From: Pseudonocardia halophobica
GTDB taxonomy: Bacteria; Actinomycetota; Actinomycetes; Mycobacteriales; Pseudonocardiaceae
Length of the DNA: 64,000 nt
Direction of reading: 5' to 3'
Assembly: GCF_027922425.1 (NCBI RefSeq)
Contig: NZ_BSFQ01000017.1
Coordinates: 86,661 to 150,660, forward strand
Shown: positions 32,111 through 40,938 of the stretch, one piece after another
Layout: each line of letters begins with the position of its first letter
How positions within the stretch are numbered: position 1 is the first letter of the stretch
Translations under genes and position numbers: made by a program
Notes under the pieces: generated by a model
Database searches by the model: none
Seen by the model: the letters and a program-made list of their open reading frames with translations, nothing else
Told to the model about the DNA's origin: nothing

Positions 32111-32800
32111 TCAGGGTTCGAGCTCGGGGCGCAGGTAGGTGCGTGCGCCGTGGCTCGCCAGGGCGGTGAGCACGGCTTCGGCGTCGCCCGAGGCCACGGC
32201 CTCGTACAGGTGCCGGTGCCGGTGCGCGCCCTCGGCCGGGGAGCGCTGCTCGGCCTCCCGCCGCATGTTCGCGGCCATGTAGAGCTGCAGCTGCATGATC
32301 ACCGGCTCGTAGACCCGCAGCAGGTGCCGGTGCCCGGCGAGGGCGACCAGGGCGAGGTGGAACTCGCGATGGGCCTCGGCGCGGTCGATCGGAGCGTGCG
32401 CGGGGTCGTCACCCGCCGCCCGCTCGATCCGCTCGGTGGCCCGCTCGAGCACCGCGAGCTTCTCCGGGTCGGGCCGGGCCCCGCCGCCGAGCGCGGTGTC
32501 CACGGCGTACCGCTCGAGGGCGTCCCGCAGTCCGAACAGCTCGGTCATGTCGCGTGCCGACAGTTCCGCGACCCGGACCCCGCGGCGGGGGAGGTGCTCG
32601 ACGAGCCCCTGCTGGCCGAGCAGCCGCAGCGCCTCCCGGACCGGGGCGCGGCTGATCCCGAACCGCCGGGTGAGCTGCTCCTCGACCAACCGCTCGCCGG
32701 GCCCGATGGCGCCGCGCAGGATGTCGCCGCGGATCCGCTCGAGGGCGAGCTCGACGAGGCTCTGCGCGCCGAGCCCGTCGAGCGGGACCTCAGCGGTCAC
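32111..32800 (-). CDS. GntR-family regulator, FadR (FCD) subfamily
   Basis: A 229-residue regulator. The winged helix covers residues 14-75 (ERIRGDILRGAIGPGERLVEEQL, FGISRAPVREALRLLGQQGLV), and residues 85-220 form the all-helical FCD ligand domain with the metal-binding histidines in EAHREFHLALV and HRHLYEAV. GTG 32800 is chosen because CAGGAGACC precedes it; a GTG at 32851 would put an operator-like palindrome inside the gene. Ligands of this group are usually carboxylic acids. It could regulate itself and the nearby biuret operon. Confidence 0.85.
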   Translation of the reverse strand: MTAEVPLDGLGAQSLVELALERIRGDILRGAIGPGERLVEEQLTRRFGISRAPVREALRLLGQQGLVEHLPRRGVRVAELSARDMTELFGLRDALERYAVDTALGGGARPDPEKLAVLERATERIERAAGDDPAHAPIDRAEAHREFHLALVALAGHRHLLRVYEPVIMQLQLYMAANMRREAEQRSPAEGAHRHRHLYEAVASGDAEAVLTALASHGARTYLRPELEP

Positions 32801-32837
32801 GGCGGTCTCCTGACGTGCGGGCGGTCCTGGTGCTGCC

Positions 32838-32849
32838 GACAAGGTTGTC
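32838..32849. promoter_or_regulatory. GACAA-GG-TTGTC palindrome before the GntR gene
   Basis: A perfect 12-base dyad 38 bases upstream of the chosen GntR start. It shares TTGTC/GACA half-sites with the palindrome at the biuret operon start, consistent with one regulator at both, although the half-site order differs. Confidence 0.45.
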
Positions 32850-32860
32850 ACACCCGCGGG

Positions 32861-33589
32861 TCAGGCGGCCGTCACACCGATCAGCATCCCCACGAGGTAG
32901 GTGGCCCCGGCGGCGATCACGCCGAACATCAACTGCCGCAGCCCGCCGCCCCACCACGTGCGCACCGTGAAGCGGGAGGAGAGCGCGCCGGCGACGAAGA
33001 GCCCCACCGCGCCGATGCCCAGCCCGAGCAGCAGGGACGGCGAGCCGAACAGGAACGACAGCAGCGGGATGATCCCGCCGATCGCGAAGCAGAGGAACGA
33101 CGAGCCGGCCGCGACCCAGGGCGACGGCTTGTCGTCGAGGCTGACACCCAGCTCCTGGCTGACGTGCACGCGCAGCGCGATGTCGGGGTTCGCGCTGATC
33201 TCCTCGGCGACCCGGCGCGCGGTCTCGTCGGTCAGCCCGAGCTTGCGGTACTCCTCGACGAGCTCGGCCTGCTCCGCGTGCGGGTGCCGGGCGAGCTCGC
33301 GGCGCTCGACCTCCGCCTCGGCGTCGATCGCCTCGTTCTGCGTGCCCACCGAGGCGAACTCGCCGAGCGCCATCGAGAAGGCGCCCGCGACCAGGCCCGC
33401 GATGCCCGTCAGCACGATCGTCTGCCGGTCTGCACCGCCACCCCCGACGCCCGCGATCAGGGCGATGTTGGTGACCAACCCGTCCATCGCGCCGAAGGTC
33501 GCGGCGCGCAGCCAGCCGCCCGAGACGTCACGGTGCTGGTGGTCGTGCTCATGCGCGGCCAGCTCGGCGTCGAATGCCGGATCGCTCAC
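32861..33589 (-). CDS. VIT1/CCC1-family iron/manganese transporter
   Basis: A 242-residue membrane protein. GGWLRAATFGAMDGLVTNIALIAGVGGG (first helix, with the family's DGLVTN motif), IAGLVAGAFSMALGEFASVGTQNEAI (second helix), a cytoplasmic charged helix pair with ELARHPHAEQAELVEEYRKLGLT (the metal-binding domain), then three helices. It moves Fe2+ or Mn2+ by proton exchange. GTG 33589 is used; the longer open frame overlaps the divergent photolyase promoter. Neighbouring iron-sulfur photolyase may be coincidence. Confidence 0.87.
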   Translation of the reverse strand: MSDPAFDAELAAHEHDHQHRDVSGGWLRAATFGAMDGLVTNIALIAGVGGGGADRQTIVLTGIAGLVAGAFSMALGEFASVGTQNEAIDAEAEVERRELARHPHAEQAELVEEYRKLGLTDETARRVAEEISANPDIALRVHVSQELGVSLDDKPSPWVAAGSSFLCFAIGGIIPLLSFLFGSPSLLLGLGIGAVGLFVAGALSSRFTVRTWWGGGLRQLMFGVIAAGATYLVGMLIGVTAA

Positions 33590-33647
33590 ACCGGGCAGCC
33601 TAATCCGCCGACTCGCGGCGGCCGGGTGGCGAACCGACACTGATCGG

Positions 33648-35129
33648 ATGGGACGGGAACCACTGTGGCTGTTCGCCGACCAGCTCGGCCCGCACGTCCA
33701 CGACACGGACGGGATGCGCGACCGCGACGTGGTGCTGGTCGAGTCCGGCCGGGCGCTGCGCCGCAAGCGGTTCCACCGGCAGAAGCTGCACCTCGTGCTG
33801 TCCGGGATGCGGCACCTGGCCGCCGAGCTGGGCGACCGCGCCCGGTACGTCCGCGCCGACACCTACCGCGAGGCCCTCGAGCAGGTGGGCGGGCCGGTGG
33901 TGGTGCACGAACCGACGTCGTTCGCCGCGGCCGAGCTCGTCGAGCGGCTGCGCAAGGACGGCCTGGTCGCCGACGTCCTGCCCACGCCGACCTTCGCGCT
34001 GCCCCGCGCCGAGTTCGAGGAGTGGGCCGGCGACCGCGGCCGGTTCCGGATGGAGGACTTCTACCGGACCCAGCGCGAGCGGTTCGGCGTGCTGATGGAC
34101 GGCGAGAAGCCGGTCGGCGGGCGGTGGAACTACGACTCGGAGAACCGCGAACCGCCGCCGAAGGGCGAGCGCACGCTCGGGGTGAAGGGGCCGTGGCAGC
34201 CGGAGGAGGACCGGATCGACGACGAGGTCCGCCGCGAGCTCGACGAGGCCGGCTACCCGACCGTCGGGCGGGACGGACCGCGCTGGTTCGCGATCACGCA
34301 CGACGAGGCGATCAAGGCGCTCCGACATTTCGTCCGGCACCGGCTCGGCACGTTCGGGCCCTACGAGGACGCGATCCTCGAGCAGGACTGGGCGATGTCC
34401 CACTCCCTGCTGTCGGTGCCGATGAACCACGGCGTGCTGCACCCGCTCGAGGCCGTGCACGCCGCCGAGCAGGCCTACCGCGACGGCGACGTCGACTTGC
34501 CGAGCGTCGAGGGGTTCGTCCGGCAGATCCTCGGCTGGCGCGAGTACGTCTGGCACCTGTACTGGCACTTCGGCAAGGGCTACACCCGACGCAACGCCCT
34601 GCGCGCCCGCACCCCGCTGCCGGACTGGTGGGCGGAGCTGGAGTCCGACGCCGTCACCGCGGCCTGCCTGCGCAGCGCGCTGGAGGGCGTGCGGGACCGC
34701 GGCTGGGTGCACCACATCCCGCGGCTGATGGTGCTCGGCAACCACGCCCTGCAGCGCGGCTACCGGCCGGCCGAGCTCAACGAGTGGTTCCGCACCGCCT
34801 TCGTCGACGGCTTCGAATGGGTCATGCCCGCCAACGTCATCGGCATGAGCCAGCACGCCGACGGCGGGAAGATGGCGACCAAGCCGTACTCCGCGGGCGG
34901 CGCCTACATCGACCGGATGAGCGACCACTGCCGTGGGTGCGCGTTCGACCCCAAGAAGCGCCTGGGCGACGACGCCTGCCCCTTCACCGCGGGCTACTGG
35001 CAGTGGGTGCACCGGCACCAGGGGCTGCTCGCCGACAACAACCGCACCGCGCGGGCCGTCTCGGGGATGAACCGGCTCAAGGACCTCGACGCCGTCCTGG
35101 AGCAGGAGTCGGCGCGCGAGCACTTCTGA
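33648..35129 (+). CDS. Iron-sulfur bacterial cryptochrome/(6-4) photolyase (FeS-BCP, PhrB type)
   Basis: A 493-residue flavoprotein that should repair (6-4) photoproducts with light. The N-terminal domain opens with LWLFADQLGP; the FAD domain contains MSHSLLSVPMNHGVLHP and QILGWREYVWHLYW. Four cysteines at 340, 428, 431 and 444 have the spacing of the [4Fe-4S] ligands in Agrobacterium PhrB (each shifted by the same ten residues from the numbering I recall), which makes the subfamily call firm. The start is ATG 33648 since the motif begins four residues later. It is divergent from the CCC1 transporter. Confidence 0.92.
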   Translation: MGREPLWLFADQLGPHVHDTDGMRDRDVVLVESGRALRRKRFHRQKLHLVLSGMRHLAAELGDRARYVRADTYREALEQVGGPVVVHEPTSFAAAELVERLRKDGLVADVLPTPTFALPRAEFEEWAGDRGRFRMEDFYRTQRERFGVLMDGEKPVGGRWNYDSENREPPPKGERTLGVKGPWQPEEDRIDDEVRRELDEAGYPTVGRDGPRWFAITHDEAIKALRHFVRHRLGTFGPYEDAILEQDWAMSHSLLSVPMNHGVLHPLEAVHAAEQAYRDGDVDLPSVEGFVRQILGWREYVWHLYWHFGKGYTRRNALRARTPLPDWWAELESDAVTAACLRSALEGVRDRGWVHHIPRLMVLGNHALQRGYRPAELNEWFRTAFVDGFEWVMPANVIGMSQHADGGKMATKPYSAGGAYIDRMSDHCRGCAFDPKKRLGDDACPFTAGYWQWVHRHQGLLADNNRTARAVSGMNRLKDLDAVLEQESAREHF

Positions 35130-35174
35130 GAGTCGCTCACCCGGGTCTCAGGTGGCCCCGCTACCGTTCGCGGC

Positions 35175-35675
35175 GTGACGAGGGGCCGTGTTCTCGACGG
35201 GATCGGCACGCTCGCGCGGCTCGGCCTCGCGGCCGTCTGGCTCGCGTCCGGCCTGATCAAGGCTCTCGACCCGGCGCAGACCTACGTGGCCGTCCGGGCG
35301 TACGACGTCCTGCCGCGGGAGGCCGTCGGCGTCGTCGCCGGGGTGCTGCCCTGGTTCGAGCTGGCGCTCGGCGTGCTGCTCCTGCTCGGCATCGGGACCC
35401 GCGCGGTCGCCTGGCTCTCGGCCGGCCTGCTGCTGGTGTTCGTCGCCGGCGTGACCCAGGCCTGGGCGCGCGGGCTGAACATCGACTGCGGCTGCTTCGG
35501 CGGCGGCGGGGCGGTGGCGCCCGGGCAGACGCAGTACGTCCAGGAGATCCTCCGCGACACCGGGTTCCTGCTGCTGGCGGCCTGGTTGATCGTGCGGCCG
35601 CGGACGCTGTTCGCCGTGGAGAACCGGTTGGCCGGGTCCCTCGTCACGTCGGGTTCGGGTGCGGAGAGGAACTGA
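35175..35675 (+). CDS. DoxX/MauE-type membrane protein
   Basis: A 166-residue protein with four helices (about 10-28, 50-72, 76-95 and 120-138). It has the WLASGLIKALDP start, PWFELALGVLLLLG in helix two, and a DCGCFGGGG cysteine pair between helices three and four. MauE-like proteins pass reducing equivalents across the membrane to thioredoxin-fold partners. It is one base upstream of a DsbA-type gene and starts at GTG 35175; the pair probably works as an oxidoreductase system for exported proteins. Confidence 0.85.
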   Translation: MTRGRVLDGIGTLARLGLAAVWLASGLIKALDPAQTYVAVRAYDVLPREAVGVVAGVLPWFELALGVLLLLGIGTRAVAWLSAGLLLVFVAGVTQAWARGLNIDCGCFGGGGAVAPGQTQYVQEILRDTGFLLLAAWLIVRPRTLFAVENRLAGSLVTSGSGAERN

Positions 35676-35676
35676 C

Positions 35677-36441
35677 GTGGGCGGAGCGGATCGCAGCGAT
35701 CGGAAGCGGCGGCAGGCCGCGGCCGAGGCGCGGCTGCGGGCGGCGGGGATCACCCCGAAGCGGCGGGGCCTCGGCGGCAGCGGCCTGGTGCTGACGATCG
35801 TGGCCGTCGTCGTGATCGCGGCGATCGTCGTCGGGGTCGTCGTCACGATGAACAACAAGGCCGCCGACTCGGCCGCGCCCGCGCCGACCTACCCGGTCGC
35901 GCGCAACGGCGCCGCCATCACCGCCGGGCAGGCCGCGGCACCGGTCACCGTGGACATCTACGAGGACTACCTCTGCCCCTACTGCGAGCGCTTCGAGACG
36001 ACCTACAAGGACGAGCTGACGACGGCGCTCAACGCCGGCCAGATCAAGGTCAACTACCACGCGATCTCGATCCTCGACCGCGCCAGCAACCCCGTGGGCT
36101 ACTCGACCCGCGCCGCCAACGCGGCCATCTGCGCCGCCGACGCCGGCATCTTCCCGGCCTACCACGCCCAGCTCTACGCCGAGCAGCCCGCTGAGGGCAG
36201 CGCCGGCTTCTCCAACGACGAGCTGACGGCCAAGGGCACCGCCCTCGGCGCCGGCCCCGCCTTCGGTCAGTGCGTGGCCGCCCAGGCCAACACCGGCCTG
36301 ATCGAGAACGCCACCAACACCGCGGCCGCGACCCCGGCGCTGCAGAGCAACGGCCAGTTCGGCACCCCGACCATCGCCGTCAACGGCACGAAGGTCGATG
36401 TCAACGACACGGACTGGCTGCAGAAGGCCATCCAGGCCTGA
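35677..36441 (+). CDS. Membrane-anchored DsbA-family thiol oxidoreductase
   Basis: A 254-residue protein with a basic cytoplasmic tail, a single helix (about 37-57) and an exported thioredoxin-fold domain. The active site is CPYC in YEDYLCPYCERF (about residues 103-106), and the cis-Pro loop is FGTPTIAVNG. Two further cysteines (AAICAAD and FGQCVAA) are conserved in the insert. It should form or shuffle disulfides in exported proteins, with redox supply from the upstream DoxX/MauE protein. GTG 35677 follows GGAGAGGA. A long hairpin follows the stop. Confidence 0.9.
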   Translation: MGGADRSDRKRRQAAAEARLRAAGITPKRRGLGGSGLVLTIVAVVVIAAIVVGVVVTMNNKAADSAAPAPTYPVARNGAAITAGQAAAPVTVDIYEDYLCPYCERFETTYKDELTTALNAGQIKVNYHAISILDRASNPVGYSTRAANAAICAADAGIFPAYHAQLYAEQPAEGSAGFSNDELTAKGTALGAGPAFGQCVAAQANTGLIENATNTAAATPALQSNGQFGTPTIAVNGTKVDVNDTDWLQKAIQA

Positions 36442-36450
36442 GGCCCGGCA

Positions 36451-36485
36451 CCCGTGGGGACCCCCCTCGAACGGGTCCCCACGGG
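36451..36485. terminator. Hairpin after the DsbA gene
   Basis: CCCGTGGGGACCC (36451-36463) pairs perfectly with GGGTCCCCACGGG (36473-36485) around a nine-base loop, ten bases after the stop. It separates the dsbA operon from the tRNA. Confidence 0.8.
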
Positions 36486-36510
36486 GTGTTGTAGTGTTTC
36501 CTCATCGCAA

Positions 36511-36585
<75 letters not shown>

Positions 36586-36595
36586 CTTCCTGATC

Positions 36596-36620
36596 AGCCC
36601 GGACCTCCGTCCGGGCTTTT
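36596..36620 (+). terminator. Intrinsic terminator of tRNA-Ala
   Basis: AGCCCGGAC, loop CTCC, GTCCGGGCT and then TTTT: a nine-base perfect stem followed by a U-run, twelve bases after the tRNA. Confidence 0.9.
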
Positions 36621-36699
36621 CGCGTTCTCGGGGCCGGACGCCACGTCGACGACGTGCCGGAGACGTTCCGCGGCGGTGTGATCTCGGCCCGCTCACCGC

Positions 36700-36726
36700 G
36701 TGACCGCTCGCGATGCGAGCGGTCAC
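36700..36726. terminator. Perfect 12-base hairpin before the acyl-CoA dehydrogenase stop
   Basis: GTGACCGCTCGC, loop GAT, GCGAGCGGTCAC. It lies twelve bases after the end of the minus-strand dehydrogenase gene and can stop transcription from that side. Confidence 0.65.
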
Positions 36727-36738
36727 AGTGCGGCGGGT

Positions 36739-37896
36739 TCAGTCCTCGCCTCTCTCCGCACTCCGGGGCTTCGGGGTCAGGGAGGCGTAGCGGGACCGGT
36801 GGTGGTCGGCGGGGCCGAGCTCGTACTCGATCGCGGTGAGCCGCTTGAAGTAGTGGCCGATCGCGAGCTCCTGCGTCATGCCCATCCCGCCGTGGAGCTG
36901 GACGGCGTTCTGGCCGACGAAGCGTGCGGCGCGGCTGACGGTCACCTTGGCGGCGGAGGTGGCGCGGGCCCGTTCGGCCGGCTCCGCGCCCAGTCGCAGG
37001 GTGGCGAGGTACATGGCCGCGACAGACTGCTCGACCTCCAGGTGCATGTCCACCATCCGGTGCTGCAGTGCCTGGAACGAACCGATGGGCTGGCCGAACT
37101 GCCGACGCTCCTTGCTGTACGCGACGGTGTCGGCGAGCACCGTGCGCATGCAGCCCACCGCCTCGGCGGTGAGCGCGGCGAGCGCCTCGTCGAGCGCGGG
37201 CGCGAGCGCCGTCCAACCCCGCCCCTCCTCGCCGAGGAGCGCGTCGGCAGGGACTTGCACGTCGTCGAGCACGAGGTCGGCCGCGTGCCGGTCGTCGATC
37301 GTGCGGTAGCGGTGCACCTGCAGGCCCGGGAGCTCGACGGGGAGCAGGAAGATCGAGATCCCGTCGAGGTCGCGCTGCTCACCCGAGGTGCGGGCGGTGA
37401 GCAGCAGGTGGGTCGCCTGCGGCACCCCGGGCACGACGGCCTTGGCGCCGGTCAGCACCCAGTCCCCGCCGTCCCGTCGAGCCGTGGTCGCCACGGAGTG
37501 TGCGGTGTGCCCGGAGGTCGGTTCGAGCAGGCCCGGAGCGATCCGCACGGAACCCGCGACGACCCCCTTGAGGACGTCGCCGGCACCGGGGAGGCGCCGC
37601 AGCACACCCCCGCCGAGCACCACGGTGTCGACGTAGGGTTCGACGACCAGGGCGCGACCGAGCTGTTCGGCGATCACCATCGCCTCCACGGGCCCGCCGC
37701 CGGATCCGCCGACCTCCTCGGGCAGTGTGGCGCCGAGGATGCCGAGGTCGTCGGCGAACGCGCGCCACACCTCGGGCTGCCAGCCGGCCTCCGAGGCGGC
37801 GGCCTCCCGGCTGCGCGCGAGGTCGTAGCGGTCGGCGAGCCAGTCGGCGAGCGAGTCGCGCAGGAGCTGCTGCTCCGCGGTCAGCGAGAAGTCCAT
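36739..37896 (-). CDS. Acyl-CoA dehydrogenase, second of a pair
   Basis: A 385-residue acyl-CoA dehydrogenase-fold protein. MDFSLTAEQQLLRDSLADWL starts the helical domain (in parts); YSKERRQFGQPIGSFQALQHRMVDMHL and the C-terminal QLHGGMGMTQELAIGHYFKRL block (both in parts) are the FAD-contacting segments. The SEPxAGSD motif of the partner is absent. ATG 37896 shares one base with the stop of the partner gene (TGATG), so the two are co-translated and probably form a heterotetramer acting on a ring-containing or branched acyl-CoA. Confidence 0.88.
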   Translation of the reverse strand: MDFSLTAEQQLLRDSLADWLADRYDLARSREAAASEAGWQPEVWRAFADDLGILGATLPEEVGGSGGGPVEAMVIAEQLGRALVVEPYVDTVVLGGGVLRRLPGAGDVLKGVVAGSVRIAPGLLEPTSGHTAHSVATTARRDGGDWVLTGAKAVVPGVPQATHLLLTARTSGEQRDLDGISIFLLPVELPGLQVHRYRTIDDRHAADLVLDDVQVPADALLGEEGRGWTALAPALDEALAALTAEAVGCMRTVLADTVAYSKERRQFGQPIGSFQALQHRMVDMHLEVEQSVAAMYLATLRLGAEPAERARATSAAKVTVSRAARFVGQNAVQLHGGMGMTQELAIGHYFKRLTAIEYELGPADHHRSRYASLTPKPRSAERGED

Positions 37897-39128
37897 CAGA
37901 GCCCCAGTGCCGCCTTCGCGAGGATGTTGCGTTGGATCTCGTTGCTGCCGGCGTAGATCGTCCCGGCCCGGTCGTTGAAGTAGCGCAGCGGCGCCACGGC
38001 CTGCCACTCCTCCCCGCTGACGTAGCCGTCGGCGGGGGGCGCGAAGCCCGCGAGCGGGCCGCCCGGTCGGGTCGCGTGCGGCTGGTAGGCGCGCCCGCGC
38101 GGTCCGGCGGCCTCCAGCAGCAGCTCGGTCAACGTCTGGCTCAGCTCGGTGCCGAGGATCTTGAGCATGGAGGACGCGGTCCCGGGGTTCCTCCCGCCCG
38201 CCGCCGCGGACAGCACGCGGAACTCCAGCACCTCGAGCACGTCGATCCGGATGCGGGCGTCGGCGAGCTTGGCCGCGAATGCCGGTGACTCGAGCAGCGG
38301 GCGCCCGTCGGGTCCGGGCTGGCCGGCCGCGGCCCGGGCCACCTCGTCCGCCATGATCTGCAGCTTCGGGGCGGCGGCACTGCCGCCCCGCTCGAACTCC
38401 AGCAGGTACTTCGCGACCGTCCAGCCGTCGTCGATCTCACCGACGACGTTGGCCTTCGGCACGCGCACGTGGTCGAAGAACTCCTGGTTCTGGATCTGCT
38501 CCCCGGACGTCATCACCAGCGGGCGGACCTCGATGCCCGGCGAGCTCATGTCGATCAGCAGGAACGTGATGCCCTGCTGCTTCTTGGCCGCCCGCGAGGT
38601 CCGGACCAGGCAGAACATCCAGTTCGCCTCGCCGGCGTGGGTCGTCCAGATCTTGCTCCCGGTGCAGACCAGGTCGTCGCCGTCGGCCTCGGCCGTCATC
38701 GACAGCGCGGCGAGGTCCGAGCCGGCCTCGGGCTCGGAGTAGCCCTGGCAGAAGAACACCTCACCGGTCAGGATCCGGGGCAGGAAGAACTCCTTCTGCT
38801 CCGGCGTGCCGAACTCGATCAGCACGTGCGCCACCATGCTGATGCCCATCGGGGACAGCGGGGGAGCGCCGGCCAGGATGGACTCCCGGCTGAAGAGGTA
38901 GTGCTGGGTCACCGTCCAGTCGCAGCCGCCGTACTCGACCGGCCACGCCGGCGCGGCCCAGCCGCGCTCGTGCAGGATCGCCTGCCACCGCATGCTCGCC
39001 TCGTGGTCGGCGTACACGCTCGTCATGAGACGTCCGGCCCGGCGCAGGTCCGGCGTGAGCCGCTCGTCGAGGAAGGCACGGACCTCGTCGCGGAAGGCGA
39101 GGTCGGCCGCTGACCACTCGAGGTCCAT
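37896..39128 (-). CDS. Acyl-CoA dehydrogenase, first of a pair
   Basis: A 410-residue enzyme. VFFCQGYSEPEAGSDLAALS (in parts: QGYSEPEAGSD) is the substrate/FAD motif near 137-150, SKIWTTHA follows, and the end YAGSNEIQRNILAKAALGL is the FAD adenine-contact region. ATG 39128 follows GGAGGAGCAAC-like spacing. It forms an operon with the following dehydrogenase. Its promoter contains a CCTA-N7-TAGG dyad about thirty bases before the start. Confidence 0.9.
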   Translation of the reverse strand: MDLEWSAADLAFRDEVRAFLDERLTPDLRRAGRLMTSVYADHEASMRWQAILHERGWAAPAWPVEYGGCDWTVTQHYLFSRESILAGAPPLSPMGISMVAHVLIEFGTPEQKEFFLPRILTGEVFFCQGYSEPEAGSDLAALSMTAEADGDDLVCTGSKIWTTHAGEANWMFCLVRTSRAAKKQQGITFLLIDMSSPGIEVRPLVMTSGEQIQNQEFFDHVRVPKANVVGEIDDGWTVAKYLLEFERGGSAAAPKLQIMADEVARAAAGQPGPDGRPLLESPAFAAKLADARIRIDVLEVLEFRVLSAAAGGRNPGTASSMLKILGTELSQTLTELLLEAAGPRGRAYQPHATRPGGPLAGFAPPADGYVSGEEWQAVAPLRYFNDRAGTIYAGSNEIQRNILAKAALGL

Positions 39129-39158
39129 CGTTGCTCCTCCGGCTGACGTCCGCCTCAA

Positions 39159-39173
39159 CCTAACAGATGTAGG
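39159..39173. promoter_or_regulatory. CCTA-N7-TAGG dyad before the acyl-CoA dehydrogenase pair
   Basis: CCTA-ACAGATG-TAGG, 31 bases from the start. A second TAGGT follows directly. It has the same arms and spacing as the sites at 39250 and 46699. Confidence 0.5.
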
Positions 39174-39249
39174 TAGGTGACGGAGCCTGTCGGCAGTGTG
39201 CTGCGCGCGGACGACGGATGCGAGCACGGGTGACCCTGGACACCGCTCA

Positions 39250-39264
39250 CCTAAAGGCTCTAGG
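39250..39264. promoter_or_regulatory. CCTA-N7-TAGG dyad before the aldehyde dehydrogenase
   Basis: CCTAAAGG-CT-CTAGG, 160 bases before the aldehyde dehydrogenase start in the divergent region 39129-39423. It differs from the site before the Mce ATPase gene at two of fifteen positions. Confidence 0.55.
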
Positions 39265-39423
39265 CTCCCGGCACTGCGACGTCGAACGAGCGACCCCGCC
39301 GCCGTCGTCCGTCCGCACGCCCGTCCGGCCCGACGAAGGGACACCGGTGACGTCGTACCCACCGGTGGCTCCCGATCGAGCGGACCGCCATCCCCGAGTC
39401 ACCGCGGCCCCGAAGGGACGACC

Positions 39424-40878
39424 ATGACCATCCGTGACGAGCTCCTGATCGACGGCGAGTGGCGCAAGCCCAGCTCGTCGACCCGCATCCCCGTCGTCTC
39501 GCCGTCGACCGAGGAGGTCATCGGCGAGGCCCCCGACGCCAACGCCGAGGACGTCGACGCCGCGGTCAAGGCCGCTCGCCGCTCCTTCGACGAGGGCGTG
39601 TGGCGGCTTCGGTCGGTCGAGGAGCGCGCCGAGGTGCTCGAGCGGGCGCTCGGCCTGATCGAGCCGAAGCTCGACGAGATCGGCCGGCTGGTGACCTCAG
39701 AGATGGGCCTGCCGACCTCCATCGCCGGGATGCAGATCCCGGGCGCGCTCGCGGTCGGCAAGTACTTCCTCGAGGTCGCGCGCAACACGCCACTGTCCGA
39801 GGTCCGGCAGACCATGTACGGCCCGGCCGCCGTGGTGAAGGAACCGGTCGGCGTCGTCGCGTCGATCGCGCCGTGGAACGGTCCGTTCAACATGGCGGTG
39901 TCGAAGATCTGGCCGGCCCTGGTCACCGGATGCAGCGTCGTCTACAAGCCTGCTCCGGAGACCCCGCTCGACGGATTCTTCATCGCCGAGGCGCTGCACG
40001 AGGCCGGCGTTCCCGCCGGTGTCTTCAACTACATCACCGGTGATCGCGACGCGGGCCGCGCACTGGTCGCACACCCGGGCGTCGACAAGATCAGCTTCAC
40101 CGGCTCGACGGCCGCGGGTCGCCAGATCGGGCAGGAGGCGGGCGGCAGCTTCAAGCGCCTGCAGCTGGAGCTGGGCGGCAAGTCCGCGGCGATCGTGCTC
40201 GACGACGCCGACCTGCAGACCACCATGGCCGGCCTGGCGATGGGCTCGTTCTTCAACACCGGGCAGGTGTGCGCCGCCTACAGCCGGGTGCTGGTGCCGG
40301 CCTCACGGTACGACGAGGTCGTCGGCGCGCTGGTCGCGACCGCGGAGTCCTTCGTGGTCGGCGACCCCTTGGACCCGGCCACGACGATGGGCCCGCTGGT
40401 GTCGAAGCGCCAGCAGGAGCGGGTGCTCGGCTACATCGAGGCGGGCAGGGCCGAGGGCGCCACGGTGGCCACCGGCGGCGGCATCCCGGCCGGCCTGGAG
40501 AAGGGCGCGTTCGTCCAGCCCACCGTGTTCACCGGCGTCGAGAACGGCATGAAGATCGCTCAGGAGGAGATCTTCGGCCCGGTCGCGTCGGTGCTCCGCT
40601 ACGAGACCGTCGACGAGGCGATCGCGATCGCCAACGACTCGGAGTACGGCCTGCACGGCGCGGTGTTCACCACGGACCCGCAGAAGGCGGCGGACGTGGC
40701 GCGGCGGGTGCGAACCGGCACGTTCAGTGTCAACTCCTTCACCTACAACACCGAGGCCCCCTTCGGCGGGGTGAAGTGCTCGGGCGTCGGCCGCGACACC
40801 GGCCCCGAGGCGGTCCACGCGTACTACGAGCTGAAGACCGTCAACCTCACCGAGGACGTCGCACCCCTGTTCTCCTGA
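39424..40878 (+). CDS. Aldehyde dehydrogenase, NAD(P)-dependent
   Basis: A 484-residue enzyme with the catalytic Cys283 (NTGQVCAAYSR) and general base Glu249 (QLELGGKS). NAD contacts are in APWNGPFN, KPAPETPL and FTGSTAAGR. ATG 39424 follows a short GGGACG-like site. It oxidises an aldehyde to the acid, which the acyl-CoA ligase 60 bases downstream could activate. The promoter carries a CCTA-N7-TAGG dyad shared with other catabolic promoters in this window. Confidence 0.93.
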   Translation: MTIRDELLIDGEWRKPSSSTRIPVVSPSTEEVIGEAPDANAEDVDAAVKAARRSFDEGVWRLRSVEERAEVLERALGLIEPKLDEIGRLVTSEMGLPTSIAGMQIPGALAVGKYFLEVARNTPLSEVRQTMYGPAAVVKEPVGVVASIAPWNGPFNMAVSKIWPALVTGCSVVYKPAPETPLDGFFIAEALHEAGVPAGVFNYITGDRDAGRALVAHPGVDKISFTGSTAAGRQIGQEAGGSFKRLQLELGGKSAAIVLDDADLQTTMAGLAMGSFFNTGQVCAAYSRVLVPASRYDEVVGALVATAESFVVGDPLDPATTMGPLVSKRQQERVLGYIEAGRAEGATVATGGGIPAGLEKGAFVQPTVFTGVENGMKIAQEEIFGPVASVLRYETVDEAIAIANDSEYGLHGAVFTTDPQKAADVARRVRTGTFSVNSFTYNTEAPFGGVKCSGVGRDTGPEAVHAYYELKTVNLTEDVAPLFS

Positions 40879-40938
40879 AGTCCGCCGGGGCGGCGGCCAC
40901 CGACCTGCCGCCCCGGTCCCACCGCAGCTGGAGGTCCC

